Positions 22,320-34,071 of a stretch of DNA of 64,000 bases are shown here, in pieces (within the stretch, counting starts at the first letter, position 1; every line of letters starts with the position of its first letter). The notes below the pieces were generated by a model. It saw only the letters and a program-made list of their open reading frames with translations, did not search any database and was not told where the DNA came from. Source of the DNA: Lotus japonicus (taxonomy: Eukaryota; Streptophyta; Magnoliopsida; Fabales; Fabaceae); NCBI RefSeq assembly GCF_012489685.1, contig NC_080044.1, forward strand, positions 75,688,732-75,752,731, read 5' to 3'. The position numbers were made by a program, and so were the translations under genes.

Positions 22320-23678
22320 GGCTTCTTCTTCACTCCCTCTCTTTTCATTGGTATCTCAGTTTGGTTCTCAATGATAGAGAAAGGAGAAAGAGAGGTAGAA
22401 AGAGTAAATATATGGTGGGTGAGTGAGCCAAACAAACAGATATTGATCTCAGACTCTATGATCTGGCTAATCATCTACTATTAGACTTAGAAAGTGGGTA
22501 TAATGAACTAATTGTGCATCAAAATTATGCATTTTTTTAAAGAAACATAAATGTATGTATAAAAAATATATTTAAAGTGTATGAATATAATATGCATTGA
22601 CTAAATTTTGTTGGTAAGTATACGCAGAACGGATATTCATGAAACTAGTTATTTGAGATTCGAAGATCAAAATAATTTTAATTATTTGAGATTCAAAGAT
22701 CAAAATAATTAAGTTGATTAGTCTTTCCCAACAAATCATTTTCTGTAAACATTGTTTAGGGATGAAACTTTCGACTAAATACTTAAGGAGTTCAGCTATT
22801 GACTATATTGAAATATAATTGAAGTTAAAATTTAAGTAATGACATATATTATATTTAGAATTTTCTCCTGTGGATGATAACTATTGTGAAAAAAAAATAC
22901 AGATAAAAATATTCTAAAACAAAAAATAATAATGGATAAGCAATGTGTGTGTACTTCTTTTGATGTGTTTTCTTTGCTGCTTTTGAGTAGGTAGGAGGAA
23001 AATCTTTGGCACTAGCTTGACATGAAATTCATGGTGTGAATAATTGCGCAACACTCTGTAGTTTGGCTTTTGATCCATTATTTGGGGACCCTATCCTCTT
23101 CCCCTGATCCCCTCACTCCATTAGTGCTTTCAATAATATTATGTTAGGATTGAAAGATTGGGATACGGATACCTGTGGTGTATTTGAAAGATGATGGGAC
23201 TAGTTAGCAATCCAAAACTTGGAACTGTGTTTTGAATATGTCATTTGAATCAATTAAAAGTTGACATGTGTGTAGACCAAAGAATGAATATTTGCACAAG
23301 AAGTTTAGTTGAGGAGGCTGGTGATGTAGGTTCATGAGTCAATGAGAGAGAAGGACTCTGTTTGGAGTGATATTGGAGTATACAACTACAAGAACTGGGA
23401 AATGGAGTACATAGGAGTGGAGATCTTCTTTTGAGAAGAGTTTGTGATCTTTCAATATCCCCAAGCAAGATCATGTGGGCTGTGGTTTTCATTGGAAAGT
23501 GAAGTGCATGTAATGGCTTTTAGGTCTGTTAAGTGCTTTGACTAAGGCCAATTTGCTTGTCCACTTGCCATATTACCAAGAGGCAAGAGCTACCCTTCAA
23601 AATGCTTTATTCGTTTCTTTTTCTTTCTCTTTCATACATAGAATTTTATAATTTTTTCTCATCTTTCAAACTTGAGGG
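22320..23678. other. Promoter side of the PADRE gene and intergenic DNA
   Basis: The 22320-22410 segment is the likely 5' leader (CT-rich on the minus strand). A 30-bp unit around TTATTTGAGATTC is tandemly duplicated at about 22648-22712. No other gene is supported. Small frames at 23250-23492 (-) and 23557-23760 (+) lack recognisable content. Confidence 0.4.
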
Positions 23679-23687
23679 ACTTTTTAG

Positions 23688-24814
23688 GGGTGCGCCTAGC
23701 GTGAGTCAGTTTCAAACTGATCCACGGTGGTTCAGTTTTACTATACCTATGATAAGATAAAAATAACCTTCATCCTTAAATTTTTTCCATGTTTATCCTC
23801 AGCTCAAATTCTTCCTTATTCATCTTTTCTTCATCTGTTACCACCGTTATGCATCAAAGCATCATGCTAGTGTCTTCAGGTGGAATAATGGAATTACAAT
23901 TGGGGTTCTTGTGCTTTTCGCCACTGAATTGGGTGCCTGGAATGGTGTGGCAGTAGTTGTTGGTTCTTCTGGGTTAGAACCCTCAACAACCCTCTTTCTC
24001 TCTCATGTTCTTCATACAACAATCAATCTCCAACAACCGGATCTGTGCCACACACTCTTTCTTTTCCCATTCTCTTTGCTGCTTACACAAATCAGGCATG
24101 AGCAATTTCGGATCTGGGTTTTGCCAATGTGATTTTGGATCTGGGTGTTTGGAGGGGTGGCTTTGGGTGGAGTGGTTCCGAGAGAGTACTCTTCCGAAAT
24201 CTACGGCCTCGTCCGCGCCGCTCGCGCCGTCTTTACGGTAACCGATTCGATCCCGATTCCCTCACTTTTTGACAAATAACTGTTTCGATTTTGTGTTGAG
24301 ATGGTGATCGATAGGCTTCTGAGGTTATGCGAAGCCAACAAAGGGTTTTATGTGAAGGTTGGACAGTTCGTTGCGGCGTAGAAAGTGCTTCAGGTGGATC
24401 TGGCTTTGTGTACCTACGTTGTGGGTGGATGTGATGACCGTGGCTAACTCCCTCTCCGGCGAGCTAGATTTGACGGTGGTGAAGTTCTAAATATGAGTTT
24501 TTTGGTAGTGTGCTTTGGGTGGAGATGATGGGTTTGCATGTTGCTTCAACTTCGGATCTGGAATTTTGGTGTGGTGGCGGTTCTGGTAGGCTGAGGGAGA
24601 TTAGCGGTGGCGGTGCTGGTAAGCTGAGGGAGATTGACTGTAGTGAGGTTGAAGGAAGCATTGGAAGAGACAAGGGTATTTTAGTAAAGTTATATATATT
24701 TAATTAATGAATTATTATTATTATGAGCTGATCTGGACCGTTCGAATAAAAAACAATAAATCCAATGGTAGAAAGTTGAAGTGATCCACCGTGGGTCAGT
24801 TTTTAGGCAAAACC
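23688..24814. mobile_element. Pack-MULE-like element carrying gene fragments
   Basis: The 9-bp repeat ACTTTTTAG flanks the unit (23679-23687 and 24815-24823). Ends are inverted: left AAACTGATCCACGGTGGTTCA is matched by the complement of the right CCACCGTGGGTCAGTTTT with two mismatches, about 25 bp in from each end, and the outermost bases match loosely (GGG-TGCGCCTA versus GGTTTTGCCTA). The left end has an extra 14 bp. The GC-rich interior contains exon-like sequence unlike the AT-rich surroundings, as expected for captured host DNA. A tandem repeat of about 34 bp (GGTGGCGGTKCTGGTARGCT) lies at 24571-24640. Confidence 0.6.
24189..24381 (+). pseudogene. Captured fragment resembling an ABC1/ADCK kinase
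   Basis: At 24301-24381 the frame reads IDRLLRLCEANKGFYVKVGQ then FVAA and a TAG at 24379, after which KVLQV continues. The string LCEANKGFYVKxGQF is a hallmark of the N-terminal part of ABC1-like (ADCK/UbiB) kinases. Just upstream (24189-24245) another frame reads EIYGLVRAARAVFTVT, which fits the preceding helix of the same family, with non-homologous bases between, as if intron sequence were retained. There is no kinase core, so it is a fragment. The family call rests on this motif alone. Confidence 0.5.
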
Positions 24815-24823
24815 ACTTTTTAG

Positions 24824-25190
24824 TTACCACAACAGCATAACAATCATAATTGTCTCTTTATATATCCCCTTATATTTATTCATAATTTCACAATAAAACT
24901 GCAGCGCAACCATAATTTTGAACCATCAATTTATACAATTTGTGTACATTTGGGTATGCATTTCCATCCATTGAACGCATATAATTCCTGATGCTCCAAG
25001 TTATAGCCGTGGAAAAAACGCACTCATATTTTCAACCTAAAAAGGCGTCAAACGAAGCCTTGTTGTATTTAGGAGATGATGCATATATGCCTTATATAAA
25101 CATTATCCATACACTACTCAAAAAACTCACATTGGTGCATAAACTCCCCAAGTAATGTGGGTCGTCTTTGAGGTAATGGAGTCATGATTG
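24824..25190. other. Intergenic, no gene seen
   Basis: AT-rich; nothing recognised. Confidence 0.4.
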
Positions 25191-25192
25191 TA

Positions 25193-25337
25193 CACCCTCC
25201 GGTCACTATTATAAGCAAAAGTTAGCTTTTTAGGTTCATTCAATAAATAATGTATGTAGTCATTAAAATGGTCACATACACATTTATTGAATGAACCTAC
25301 AAAACTAACTTTTATTTATAATAGTGACCGGAGAATG
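25193..25337. mobile_element. Stowaway-type MITE
   Basis: Nearly symmetrical hairpin. The left end is CACCCTCCGGTCACTATTAT and the right end is its complement, with TA at both outer borders (25191-25192, 25338-25339). The arms extend through TTCATTCAATAAAT. No coding capacity. Confidence 0.8.
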
Positions 25338-25339
25338 TA

Positions 25340-26251
25340 CTTATTACTATCAACAAGCAGATTGTCACTTTGGTGTCTAATGTACATGCGATCCATGCAA
25401 AATTAAATAACACAACTCAAACCATAATGGTTTTTTCTTAGATTCATAAATCATAATGTACCACAGAAAAACACCTAACATCTATAGGCTTTATAACAAG
25501 AGATGGTACTGTCCTTTTTCTAATGGTTCAATTTCACAACTCAAACCATGTTTGTGAATTGAACGAACCTTCTACCCTCAAAAATACATTATGTGTACGT
25601 TTAAATATCAACCGAGTGTAATATGAACATATTTCTAATATAATTTAAAAGAAGAGTTTTGTTTGATTTTTATTTTAAAGTATGTGCAAGCGTGTGTTTG
25701 TGTCAATATACAATAGTACTGATAACTAAACATGCCATATATCATCAAATCTTACCAAACTGTCAATAGAAGATGTGATTTAAGGAAAATAATTTGTAAA
25801 CGGTGAAATCTATAAATATTTTTTATTCCTAAGTAAGTATCCTGTGGTATAGTTCAAACCACAAAGAGCCTTTCAGTTAAAAAATGAAATCAAAAGTAAG
25901 ATGATGGCATCCAAGAAATTAAAGTGGGTTGTCCTAATATCTTTGTGGAAGCAAGTTTTAGGTGATTGATATGATTTGAGTATCATGTTGCAATGTATCT
26001 TCCAATTAACAGCCAACCCTATTGAGATTTACCAAAAGAAGAGAGGCAGTTAAAACTGTTTGGATGTTTTATTTGCCTATTAATTAATTGTAGCTAGCTA
26101 GTTATGCCACATCCATCCATTGACGTGGTCCACTCATTAAATAGGTACAGAGTGCAATAAGTGGGCAACTATGGGAGGCACAGAGGAAGGGTCCATGGCT
26201 TTGATATTCTATTTGCTCTGTATCATCCAAATTTGGATGCTATACGTGGAT
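25340..26251. other. Intergenic, no gene seen
   Basis: AT-rich; no repeat family or coding region recognised. Confidence 0.4.
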
Positions 26252-26620
26252 CAGTAACGGATCGAGAAATTTTATGTAGTGAGGGCAATATATACATATA
26301 AATTTGTAATAAAAAAAATAACATATACTATTAGAAGTTAGAAGTGAAGACATTTTTTTACCAAAGAAGACACAAGTAAAGACATTTTTTACTAAATGGG
26401 TCATTAAAATTCACATACTTTTACTACTCAAGTGAAAGCATTTAGCAATGTGAGACACAAGTGAGGGCATTTAGTAACGTGGGACATAAGTGAGGGCAAT
26501 TTTTATCAAAAAATCATTAAAATTCACATATTTTTACTACTCAAATTTTTTTCTAATGTAATTTTCCATATTCAAGTGAGGGCAAGTGCCCTCATAGTTG
26601 TCTACTTGCATCCGTCACTG
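26252..26620. mobile_element. Small DNA transposon with CAGTRACGGAT termini
   Basis: The left end CAGTAACGGATCGAG is mirrored by the right GCATCCGTCACTG. The flanks CGTGGAT and TGTGGAT agree at 6 of 7 positions. Internally ATTAAAATTCACATA...TTTTACTACTCAA occurs twice (about 26403 and 26514), and AAGTGAGGGCA recurs. Superfamily uncertain (hAT-like termini). Confidence 0.45.
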
Positions 26621-27857
26621 TGTGGATGAGCTTTTATATGTGTACATTAATTTTTAATATATATATACAAGAGAGACATGTATATTTGTGATAGTCTTTA
26701 ACCGCTTCACAGCTAATGCGTATGTCTTTTATAAGTGTGTGAAAATAACATTTTCTTATGTCGATTATAAGACTGACCTGCTAGGAAAGATAAGTTCCAT
26801 TTCCCATGTGCCATTCCTATTCCTTTTCAAATTCTTTTGCTTTTTTTCTTTTTTGGAAAAAATATAACTTTATTATGTTTCATTTTCATGATTTCCCCTC
26901 TATCTGTCAGTTTGCCAAATTTCGAAGATTTCTCTTGATTTGGAAAGCATATAGCAGGAAAGGGGATACACATAGGGCTGTACAGGACCCAACCGTGTCC
27001 AATGTCCATTGACCCGTCCTGACTCATTTTTCTTAGACTCGCATTTTGTTGGGTTTTTTCAGGTCTAGGAATGAATTCGAATTTAAAAACAAGACCCTAT
27101 CAATATTTGGGGTCGGGTAGAAGTCAAGTCGATCTAACCCGTCCCAACCCGTTCCATAATTATGCTTAGCCACTAACCTCAAAACATAGTTTTGTATGTT
27201 TTCATTAATTGTAAAGTTTCAAGTGAACTAAATTTATATTCTTTACTCTAGTTTAGTATTTTGTTATGAAAAACTTACTTCTATGTAGTTTCTTTCATAA
27301 TACATTAATAGGATAATAAATTAATTATTTACATAATAATAAGTATTTATTGTTATTATTGAAATTTGAAATTTACATTCAATTTGTCCTTCAGGTCAAC
27401 CTGGACTCGTCCTTTTGTGACCTGGATCTTCGGGTATAGAGACAGTTTCAGGTTTAAAAACTGACTCAATCAATATTTAGGGCTGAGTAAAAGTCAAGTC
27501 GAACTCATTCCACAAATACCCCTAGATATGGTGTAATCAGTGGTGTGTTTGAGCTAGCTGGTTCAATATGCTTTTTGCTATTATTTTTCCATGATAGTGT
27601 AACTAAAACGAATAATTATATCTTCACACCTCATTTTTTAGGTGTGGAGAGGTGGAAGAAGAGAGAGATATGAAGAAATGAGAGAGAAAGTAAAGATGTG
27701 ATAGGTGATTTGATTGATAGAGAAAAGAAAAATATATATAAATTAGTGTGGAAAAGAAGTGGAGAGGTGTGTATATACCATAACTCAACTAAAACCCAAA
27801 AAATATAGAATTAAAAAATATTATATATTTATATTATTTTGAATTTCGTTAAAGGAT
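26621..27857. other. Intergenic, no gene seen
   Basis: Unassigned. GGGTCGGGTAGAAGTCAAGTCG at about 27111 and a related GGCTGAGTAAAAGTCAAGTCG at 27481 show a diverged local duplication of about 370 bp period. Confidence 0.4.
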
Positions 27858-27874
27858 AAATGTTACTGTAGTTT

Positions 27875-27986
27875 TTTTTGTTACATCGGAAAGATAAATT
27901 GCGCCCGCCAGGATTTGATCCCTGGACCTCCCCCTAACCAACTCATATGTTCCCCAGCTCCTACCACTTGAGCTATCCTACGGAGC
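27875..27986 (-). mobile_element. tRNA-derived SINE
   Basis: The minus strand starts GCTCCGTAGGATAGCTCAAG (A box), has a B-box-like GATCAAATCCTGG and ends GATGTAAC plus an A-tail. A 17-bp duplication AAATGTTACTGTAGTTT (27858-27874) and AAATATTATTGTAGTTT (27987-28003), with two mismatches, indicates an older insertion. Confidence 0.75.
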
Positions 27987-28150
27987 AAATATTATTGTAG
28001 TTTGGGTGGCATACATTTTTAAGAGATTTAAGTTGGAATTATTTTTATTATTGATCCATGTTTTTTTCTCTAATTGTAGTATATTTATTTATTTAGATTT
28101 TTGGTCTAGTGAAAATATATCAAAAAAAGCTGAAGACACATAAAAGCACT

Positions 28151-28595
28151 CACTACTAGAAATAAGAAAAAATAGATTCAGCGACGGACAAGATTCTGTC
28201 ACTAAAAACGACGGATTTGGAAACACATTTTCATTTTGTTCCAACAAAAGGATACTTTTAAACTCAGCGACAGAAAAATGTCCTCGCTGAATCCGTCGCT
28301 TACTCACTCTCACATAGGAATACAGCGACGGATTACTTCCCTCGCTGAATTTCTGTCTCAAAATCTGTCGCTTAACTTGGAAAAAGATTTAGCCAGGGAA
28401 TAATTTCGTCTCAAACCTTGGACCTCTTTAGCGATGGATTTTTCCGTCTCAATTAACGACAAATTCCATATTCTGTCTCTGATAGTTTAGCGACGCCACT
28501 TTCAGCAACTAATTCTGTTCTGTCGCATTAGCGAGGGTTTTTCACTTTTAGCGAGGGATTTCTCCCCTCGCTATTTTGCATTTTTTTTAGTAGTG
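28151..28595. mobile_element. Non-autonomous CACTA-like element
   Basis: The left end CACTACTAGAAA and the right end TTTTTTTTAGTAGTG are inverted, as in En/Spm elements. The interior is made of many short CAGCGACGGA / TCGCTGAATC subrepeats in both orientations, a pattern seen in CACTA subterminal regions. No clear 3-bp duplication could be read. Confidence 0.7.
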
Positions 28596-28988
28596 AATAT
28601 AACACACGTAATAAAATAGTTAAATATGCCATCAAAGTTGGTTAAATATAGTTCTTTTTTGGACTATTACAAATAAAAATATAAGTATCCAATATATAAA
28701 TTAAAGCTCTTTTCTTTTTTTGGTCAAATTAAAGCTCTTTCTTGTATCCAACTTAAAAAATTACCAAGAATTTGGGGGAAAAACAAATTGGACTTAGATA
28801 AAAAAAAGTTAGCCCGACATGGCCCAAAACCGCTGCAAATTCCAATCCAACGCCAACCCACAACCCGTGCATGGCAACCAAAGACCCAATTAGACAAAAA
28901 TGGGCCCATACTCTTGGTCTTGAGTTTCCTCTTGGACACCCTATAACATTTTTATTATTTTTGTTATTAAAATGTGAAATAAAAAAAG
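28596..28988. other. Intergenic, no gene seen
   Basis: AT-rich; nothing recognised. Confidence 0.4.
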
Positions 28989-29720
28989 GTTGTCTAAATC
29001 AATCATGAGAAAGATTGAATTAAATAATTTATCGTCCAATTACATTGAAAATAAATGAGTTATAATTTTTATATTTTATTTCTTAATTTATTTATAAAAA
29101 ATTTGATTTTTTTTGATACATCGAAAAATTAACAAAGACAAAGAAAACTAACTAAAGAATGGACAACGAGTCCTTCAAGAGAAGGTACTCAACATCCGGG
29201 TCAGGAGACTCAATGACCCAAGCCCCAGAAGATCTTGCTGCTGCACCTCTCCTGGCAAGGTAGTCTGCTACAATATTGCTCTCTCGATGCACACAATTGA
29301 TCTTGACGTTCTACTCTCGTGCTAGAAGCTGACGAATAGAACCAAGCACAAGAAACTCTGCATGTCTTTGAGAAGCTGCTTCATCTGTTATTATGGAGGT
29401 CAGCTCTGCACAATCAACATCACAGATCACTCGTCTAAACCCCTTCTCCCAGGCTAACTGGAGAACATCTCGCATCGCCACGGCTTCTGCTCTGAACGCA
29501 CTATCTCCAGCCTCCCCGGAGTAGCAGCCCACCACCCAACGGCCAAGGTGATCCCTGATAATTCCACCGCCACCAATCCGCTGATTACTATCACAGAAAC
29601 TCCCATCAGAATTGCACTTCACCATGTTGGTTGGAGGAGGAGACCATGCGTTACACAGCAAAAGATCAAGGTTGTGGGTTAATAACCCACATGAGTCATT
29701 TAAACAACAAAAAAAATTTT
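28989..29720. mobile_element. MITE relic interrupted by a LINE fragment
   Basis: The left arm GGTTGTCTAAATCAATCATG resembles the fold-back MITE at 713. A trace of the opposite arm (CATGAGTCATTTAAACAAC, 29692-29710) appears only after the LINE-derived RNase H segment, so the LINE appears to have inserted into the MITE. The arms are heavily diverged. Confidence 0.4.
29100..29661 (-). pseudogene. LINE RNase H domain fragment
   Basis: On the minus strand from 29661: KCNSDGSFCDSNQRIGGGGI, then DHLGRWVVGCYSG, AFRAEAVAMRDVLQLAW and a VICDVDCAEL helix. This is the plant RVT_3/RNase H-like domain with its conserved Asp and Glu. A stop at 29311 breaks the frame, but the homologous C-terminus (CVHRESNIVADYLARRGAAA) continues downstream in the same frame. 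It ends at a T8 run near 29107-29116, the poly(A) tail on the minus strand. Truncated and non-functional. Confidence 0.75.
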
Positions 29721-30306
29721 ATTTTGAACGAATTAGAATTAGCCCCAACTAATCATGGCTAATGATGATTATAATAAGAAAAAAAAAACAAATTTAAATT
29801 CGATTTTGAAAAATTATAACAAAAGTTTCACATCATTAGACTATATATATTATATTATATTATATTAACACTTTAGTTGATAAATTTAGATACAAATCAC
29901 TTGATATTCATTAAATAATGTATGCATTGTATTCTTTATTTATAGCTTAAAAGCAAACCGCACATATATATATGAAGGAATGTGAAGCGTGAAGCATATG
30001 AATCATGCCATTTGGATAATAAAATAAGCAAGTGGAGCCAATTTCTTGAGCCACTCATCGTTTGCGAATCTTTTAATACAAGGGAATTCTTATTCAGCTA
30101 CTTTAACTTTTCTCGCCAACATTGTTTATTTAGTACAATAGATTATCTTAATTAAGTGATATGGTTAGTGATGTCGTAGGCAATAATATATACTCATTTA
30201 AGGGAATAAAAAAGAAAACAGCACTAAAAAAACTTCATCTGTTCAAGATCCTGATTCAATGATTAAAAATGGCAAAAAAATTGAAACAACCAGCAACAAT
30301 ATAAAA
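29721..30306. other. Intergenic, no gene seen
   Basis: AT-rich DNA up to the Helitron-like element. Confidence 0.4.
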
Positions 30307-30308
30307 TC

Positions 30309-30370
<62 letters not shown>

Positions 30371-31659
30371 GAGACTTGTATTAATACCTTTACTAATACT
30401 TTCAAAAGAAAATACATTTAATAATAAAATAAAAAACTTAATAAAATTTCTTAAGTAAAAAATCTATTCAACTACCTACTAAAATGTAAAAATTACTTTA
30501 AACCTTTTCATTAACATTTTCCTTTGTATAAATTAAATTAAAATATTAAAAATGAATAAAATTGCCTAAGTCACTTGAAAATTTGTTATAAATATATCAA
30601 AAAATAAAAAAATCCTTTGTATTATATACATTAAACTAATAATGAATCAATAAAATTTACAAAGCAATAAGTTAATCAACTACCACTAAATTTCATGTTA
30701 AAACTATTCATCACAACATGAGGAGAATTTTTAAATAATAATAATAATAAATAAAATGCAATAAACAATAAAAAAATTATCCTTTGTGATAAATATATTA
30801 AATTAAAAATAAATAATAAAAACTGAAAAAAGTGAATTTTCTAAAACGACTCAACTGCTTTTATTAAATAATGATATTTAAAAACTTAAAACTTGACTTA
30901 ACTTTTGCATCAATGAAAAATATTAAGAATTAAAATTAATCAATCATCAAATAATATTTATTAATAAATAAGTTCGATAACAATTTTTAAAATTTAAAAT
31001 TCTGTTATAGGGTACTTACTATTAAATATAATATATGTGTGTATTATGTAACAAAAATATATTTAAATATACTTTAATTTATATTCATTATATATTAGTC
31101 AAAATGACTTGAGGAAGCATAACAGAGGAAATAATTATTACAAAAGTTAAAAAATTTGAATTTACTAAATAATGTTTACTCTATTAAATTTATAACCTTT
31201 TATAATTGAAAAAGTTGAAATTAAATTATTTATTTTAGTCTTAAGAAGTGTATAACTATTTGGAAAATTGTGGTTGTCTCTTCTGAAAAATGACTTTCCA
31301 GGTATAAACAATAAATTGTGAAAATATACTATTAAAACTAATACGATGATATTAAAAACTTATTACGTAATTCAAAATATTTAAAATTAACTGTATGATT
31401 TTTCATATTACTAAATAAATTATTAATTTTTTAAAATCACATTATTATTAATTATTAAATATTAATTATTAAATTTAGTAATATTTATATTAATTATTTG
31501 CAAAAGAAATTGTAAAACTATTTATTAAAATGTCTTAACACAATTTTTTTATTTTATATTTTAAAATTAATCTAATTTTGATTGAACATGTAATAACATT
31601 TAGATAATGTTAATAAATATTGTAAATGAACCCGTGCAACGCACGGGTATCATATCTAG
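30307..31659 (+). mobile_element. Non-autonomous Helitron candidate
   Basis: The 3' end has the hairpin CCCGTGCAACGCACGGG (31631-31647) followed 8 bases later by CTAG/T, the Helitron terminator plus target T. The 5' border is proposed at A/TCTTCTATATA (30307), which shares TCTTCTATA...TATAAAGG with the 5' border at 48257. The interior is very AT-rich and non-coding. The 3' end is solid; the 5' end is inference. Confidence 0.6.
30309..30367. repeat. (TA)n microsatellite
   Basis: About 28 TA units directly inside the proposed Helitron 5' end. Confidence 0.9.
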
Positions 31660-32056
31660 TCAAAAAGAAAATAAAAAGGAAATACACATGAAACACAGCC
31701 ATAAATGATTTTTTTATGAGACAGCTTTTAGCATTTATTTGGTTTAAGAGAGAAAGGAAAAGAAATAAGCAACAGTTAAGATCAATTGACATCATCTGCA
31801 ATAGATATTCTCTACAACCCTCATTAAATTAAAGAGTTTATGATGATTAATGTTAAGAATTTTTAAGTGAGTAAGAAATAAAAATCAATAAATACATAAT
31901 TAAGAAGTCTCACGTTTAATGAAGAAAAAAATCTGTTCGACAATATATAAGTGTAAAACTTCGTATGTCTTAAGGGCTTTGGAAGAAAAACACAGTGTCC
32001 TTCTATATGTTTAATGTGGTTATTTCGTATGATAGTAATAGTACACAAAGAATGAC
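31660..32056. other. Intergenic, no gene seen
   Basis: AT-rich; ends at the target site of the Sirevirus-type element. Confidence 0.4.
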
Positions 32057-32061
32057 ATCTC

Positions 32062-33266
32062 TGAAGGTATGAAAAACGGTAGAAAGGGGGGTTTGAATAA
32101 CGTTTTCAGTATAAAACTTCCACCTTAAAGATTTTGACAAATCTTTCGAGAACTTAAGTGCTAAAGATAAGAGATAGAAAAGCACACAAGGATTTTATCC
32201 TGGTTCACTTGATAAATCACTCAAGCTACTCCAGTCCACCCGTTAAGGTGATTTCTTCCTTCTTAGAATGAAGGCAATCCACTAATCAGGTAAGAGTTAC
32301 AACTGCACTTGAAACCTACAAGTGACTAACAATTACATTGACTTAGCTCACACTAAGATTCACTCTCTTAGTCTTCTCTAGGATCCGATCAGCCTTGATC
32401 TCCTAAAGGAACTAAACAAACTGTTTATCAAAGAATTGTTTACAAGAGATTTGCTTCTAAAAAGCTAATAGTAAACTCAATGAATTTCAGATGAAAGAAA
32501 ACTTAGAAGAATTTAAGATTGTCTTGCGTATGTGAATGCTTCTGGCCGTTTCTTTCAGTCTTCAGCCTCTTTATATACTCCAAGGATTAGGGTTGAGCGA
32601 TGCATGGGAAATGCTACCGTTGGAGGGCAGTTCTGGAAAATCCAGCTTCTGCTGTGGCTGAGAACGTTAGGTAGGTCGTCAGGAAGGTACAGTTGCTTTT
32701 GTACTTGGATAGCGACGCGACCTTTAAACCTAGGAGACTTCTGATCAGGGGAATGCTTCATATTGGAACTTGTGAAGCCGGTTGATCAGAGTCAGAGGAA
32801 AAGCACAGATCCTCTGACCATTGTATCTTCTGATTCTGAACTCAGAGGGAAGAACATGGCCTTCAGAGTTTCTTGCTTCTGGACTTCAGAGTTTCCACTA
32901 TTCAGCTTCTGCAACTTCAGAGTCTTCTACACCATCAGAACATCTGAGCCTTCAGTGTTTCTTGGTTATCAGACTTTCTGGATCTTCAGAACTTCTAGTG
33001 ACTGAGTCCACATCAGAGTTTGTATAACTTCAGAACTTCTGAAGCTTTTCCACTGTTCATACTGAACATGGTGAATGCAAAAGCGTTGCTTGGGTCACTC
33101 TTTATACACAGTGCTTCTGATTTGTGTGAGATTGAGTTGAGGTCAGAGCCTGCAGATAGCACACTCAGAAAAACACGTTAGAGTACCACAATTGTTCATA
33201 TCAAAAGGTTAACTTGTAATCATCAAAACATAGAGTTGTACTACTAGATCAAAACTTGATCTTACA
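32062..33266 (-). repeat. 3' LTR of the Sirevirus-type element
   Basis: 1205 bp, TGAAGG...CTTACA on the plus strand. Rich in short CTTCAGAG / CAGAACTTCTGAA motifs between 32830 and 33050. Near-identical to 42928-44133. Confidence 0.95.
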
Positions 33267-33825
33267 ATCTCCCCCTTTTTGATGATGACAAAACTAAGAT
33301 TTTTGATGAACAATTCTTAAACATTAAACTGAATTCACTCAGAGTTTAGAGATATAGAATAAGACTTATCCTGATGTGAATAGTTTATCTTGCTCATTCT
33401 GAATTCAAGTCACTGCTTGATTCTGAGCTTAGCTCCCCCTGAATCTAATACTTGATGAAAACGTTAGTAAAGTCTAGATTCTGAGCTAAATGATATAAGA
33501 GTTCAGAGTGAAAAACTTATGACATAGATGAAAATCGAGTAATCAGAGCGCATAAGTAATCAGAGTCATGGACAAGGTATCAAAGTCTTGGGTATCAGAG
33601 TCAACTTATAATCACTTCAGAAGAAGTGAAATGTATTCCTTGTATTTGCCCAGTGACACATCTATGGTCATGAAGGTGGAACTCTTAAAATCTCCAAAAG
33701 AAAAATAAATCACACTAACACATCTTACACATCAAAAACTGGGTTTACTCCCCCTTTTTGTCATAAGCAAAAAGCTTGGGGTGTGAAAAACTTAGCTTGA
33801 AGTACAAGGTACTCCCCCTTAGAGA
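33267..33825 (-). other. Multiple polypurine tracts
   Basis: On the minus strand AAAAAGGGGGAG lies next to the LTR (33269-33280) and recurs at about 33748-33759. Shorter AGGGGGAG copies are at 33433-33440 and 33812-33819. Repeated tracts upstream of the 3' LTR are a recognised Sirevirus feature; the LTR-adjacent one is the likely plus-strand primer. Confidence 0.75.
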
Positions 33826-34007
33826 AGGTCTAAGTTTAAAGGAAATGAAAACGATGCAAGAATCAGAGTTAGGCGAAATAAATAGAAGAGTTAATGCAAG
33901 AGAAGAACGTTTACCACCGGTCAAGTGAGTAAAGAGAAGGGTCAGTTACCAAGAACTTAACCTCGAGAAACCGTAGGAGCATTAACTTTCAGAGAGAAAG
34001 TGAAGCC

Positions 34008-34016
34008 TATATAAAG
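34008..34016 (+). promoter_or_regulatory. TATA box for the antisense ORF
   Basis: TATATAAAG, 56 nt upstream of the ATG at 34072, in the sense of the plus-strand ORF and opposite to the retrotransposon. No similar box serves the env-like ORF nearby. Confidence 0.5.
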
Positions 34017-34071
34017 CGTTGGAGAGAAAGGTAAGCTTCACACCTCGAACAATTTTCAGTAAGGAAAAGAA

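Noticed and set aside
21936..22374. Plus-strand frames opposite the PADRE gene
   Set aside because: Mirror of the Gly-rich and Lys-rich parts of the real protein; proline and hydrophobic runs are artefacts.
28089..28361. 90-codon minus-strand frame
   Set aside because: Lies across the subrepeats of the CACTA-like element and has no protein character.
32532..33027. Small frames repeated at 43399-43894
   Set aside because: They lie in the two Sirevirus LTRs and are identical because the LTRs are; no coding evidence.
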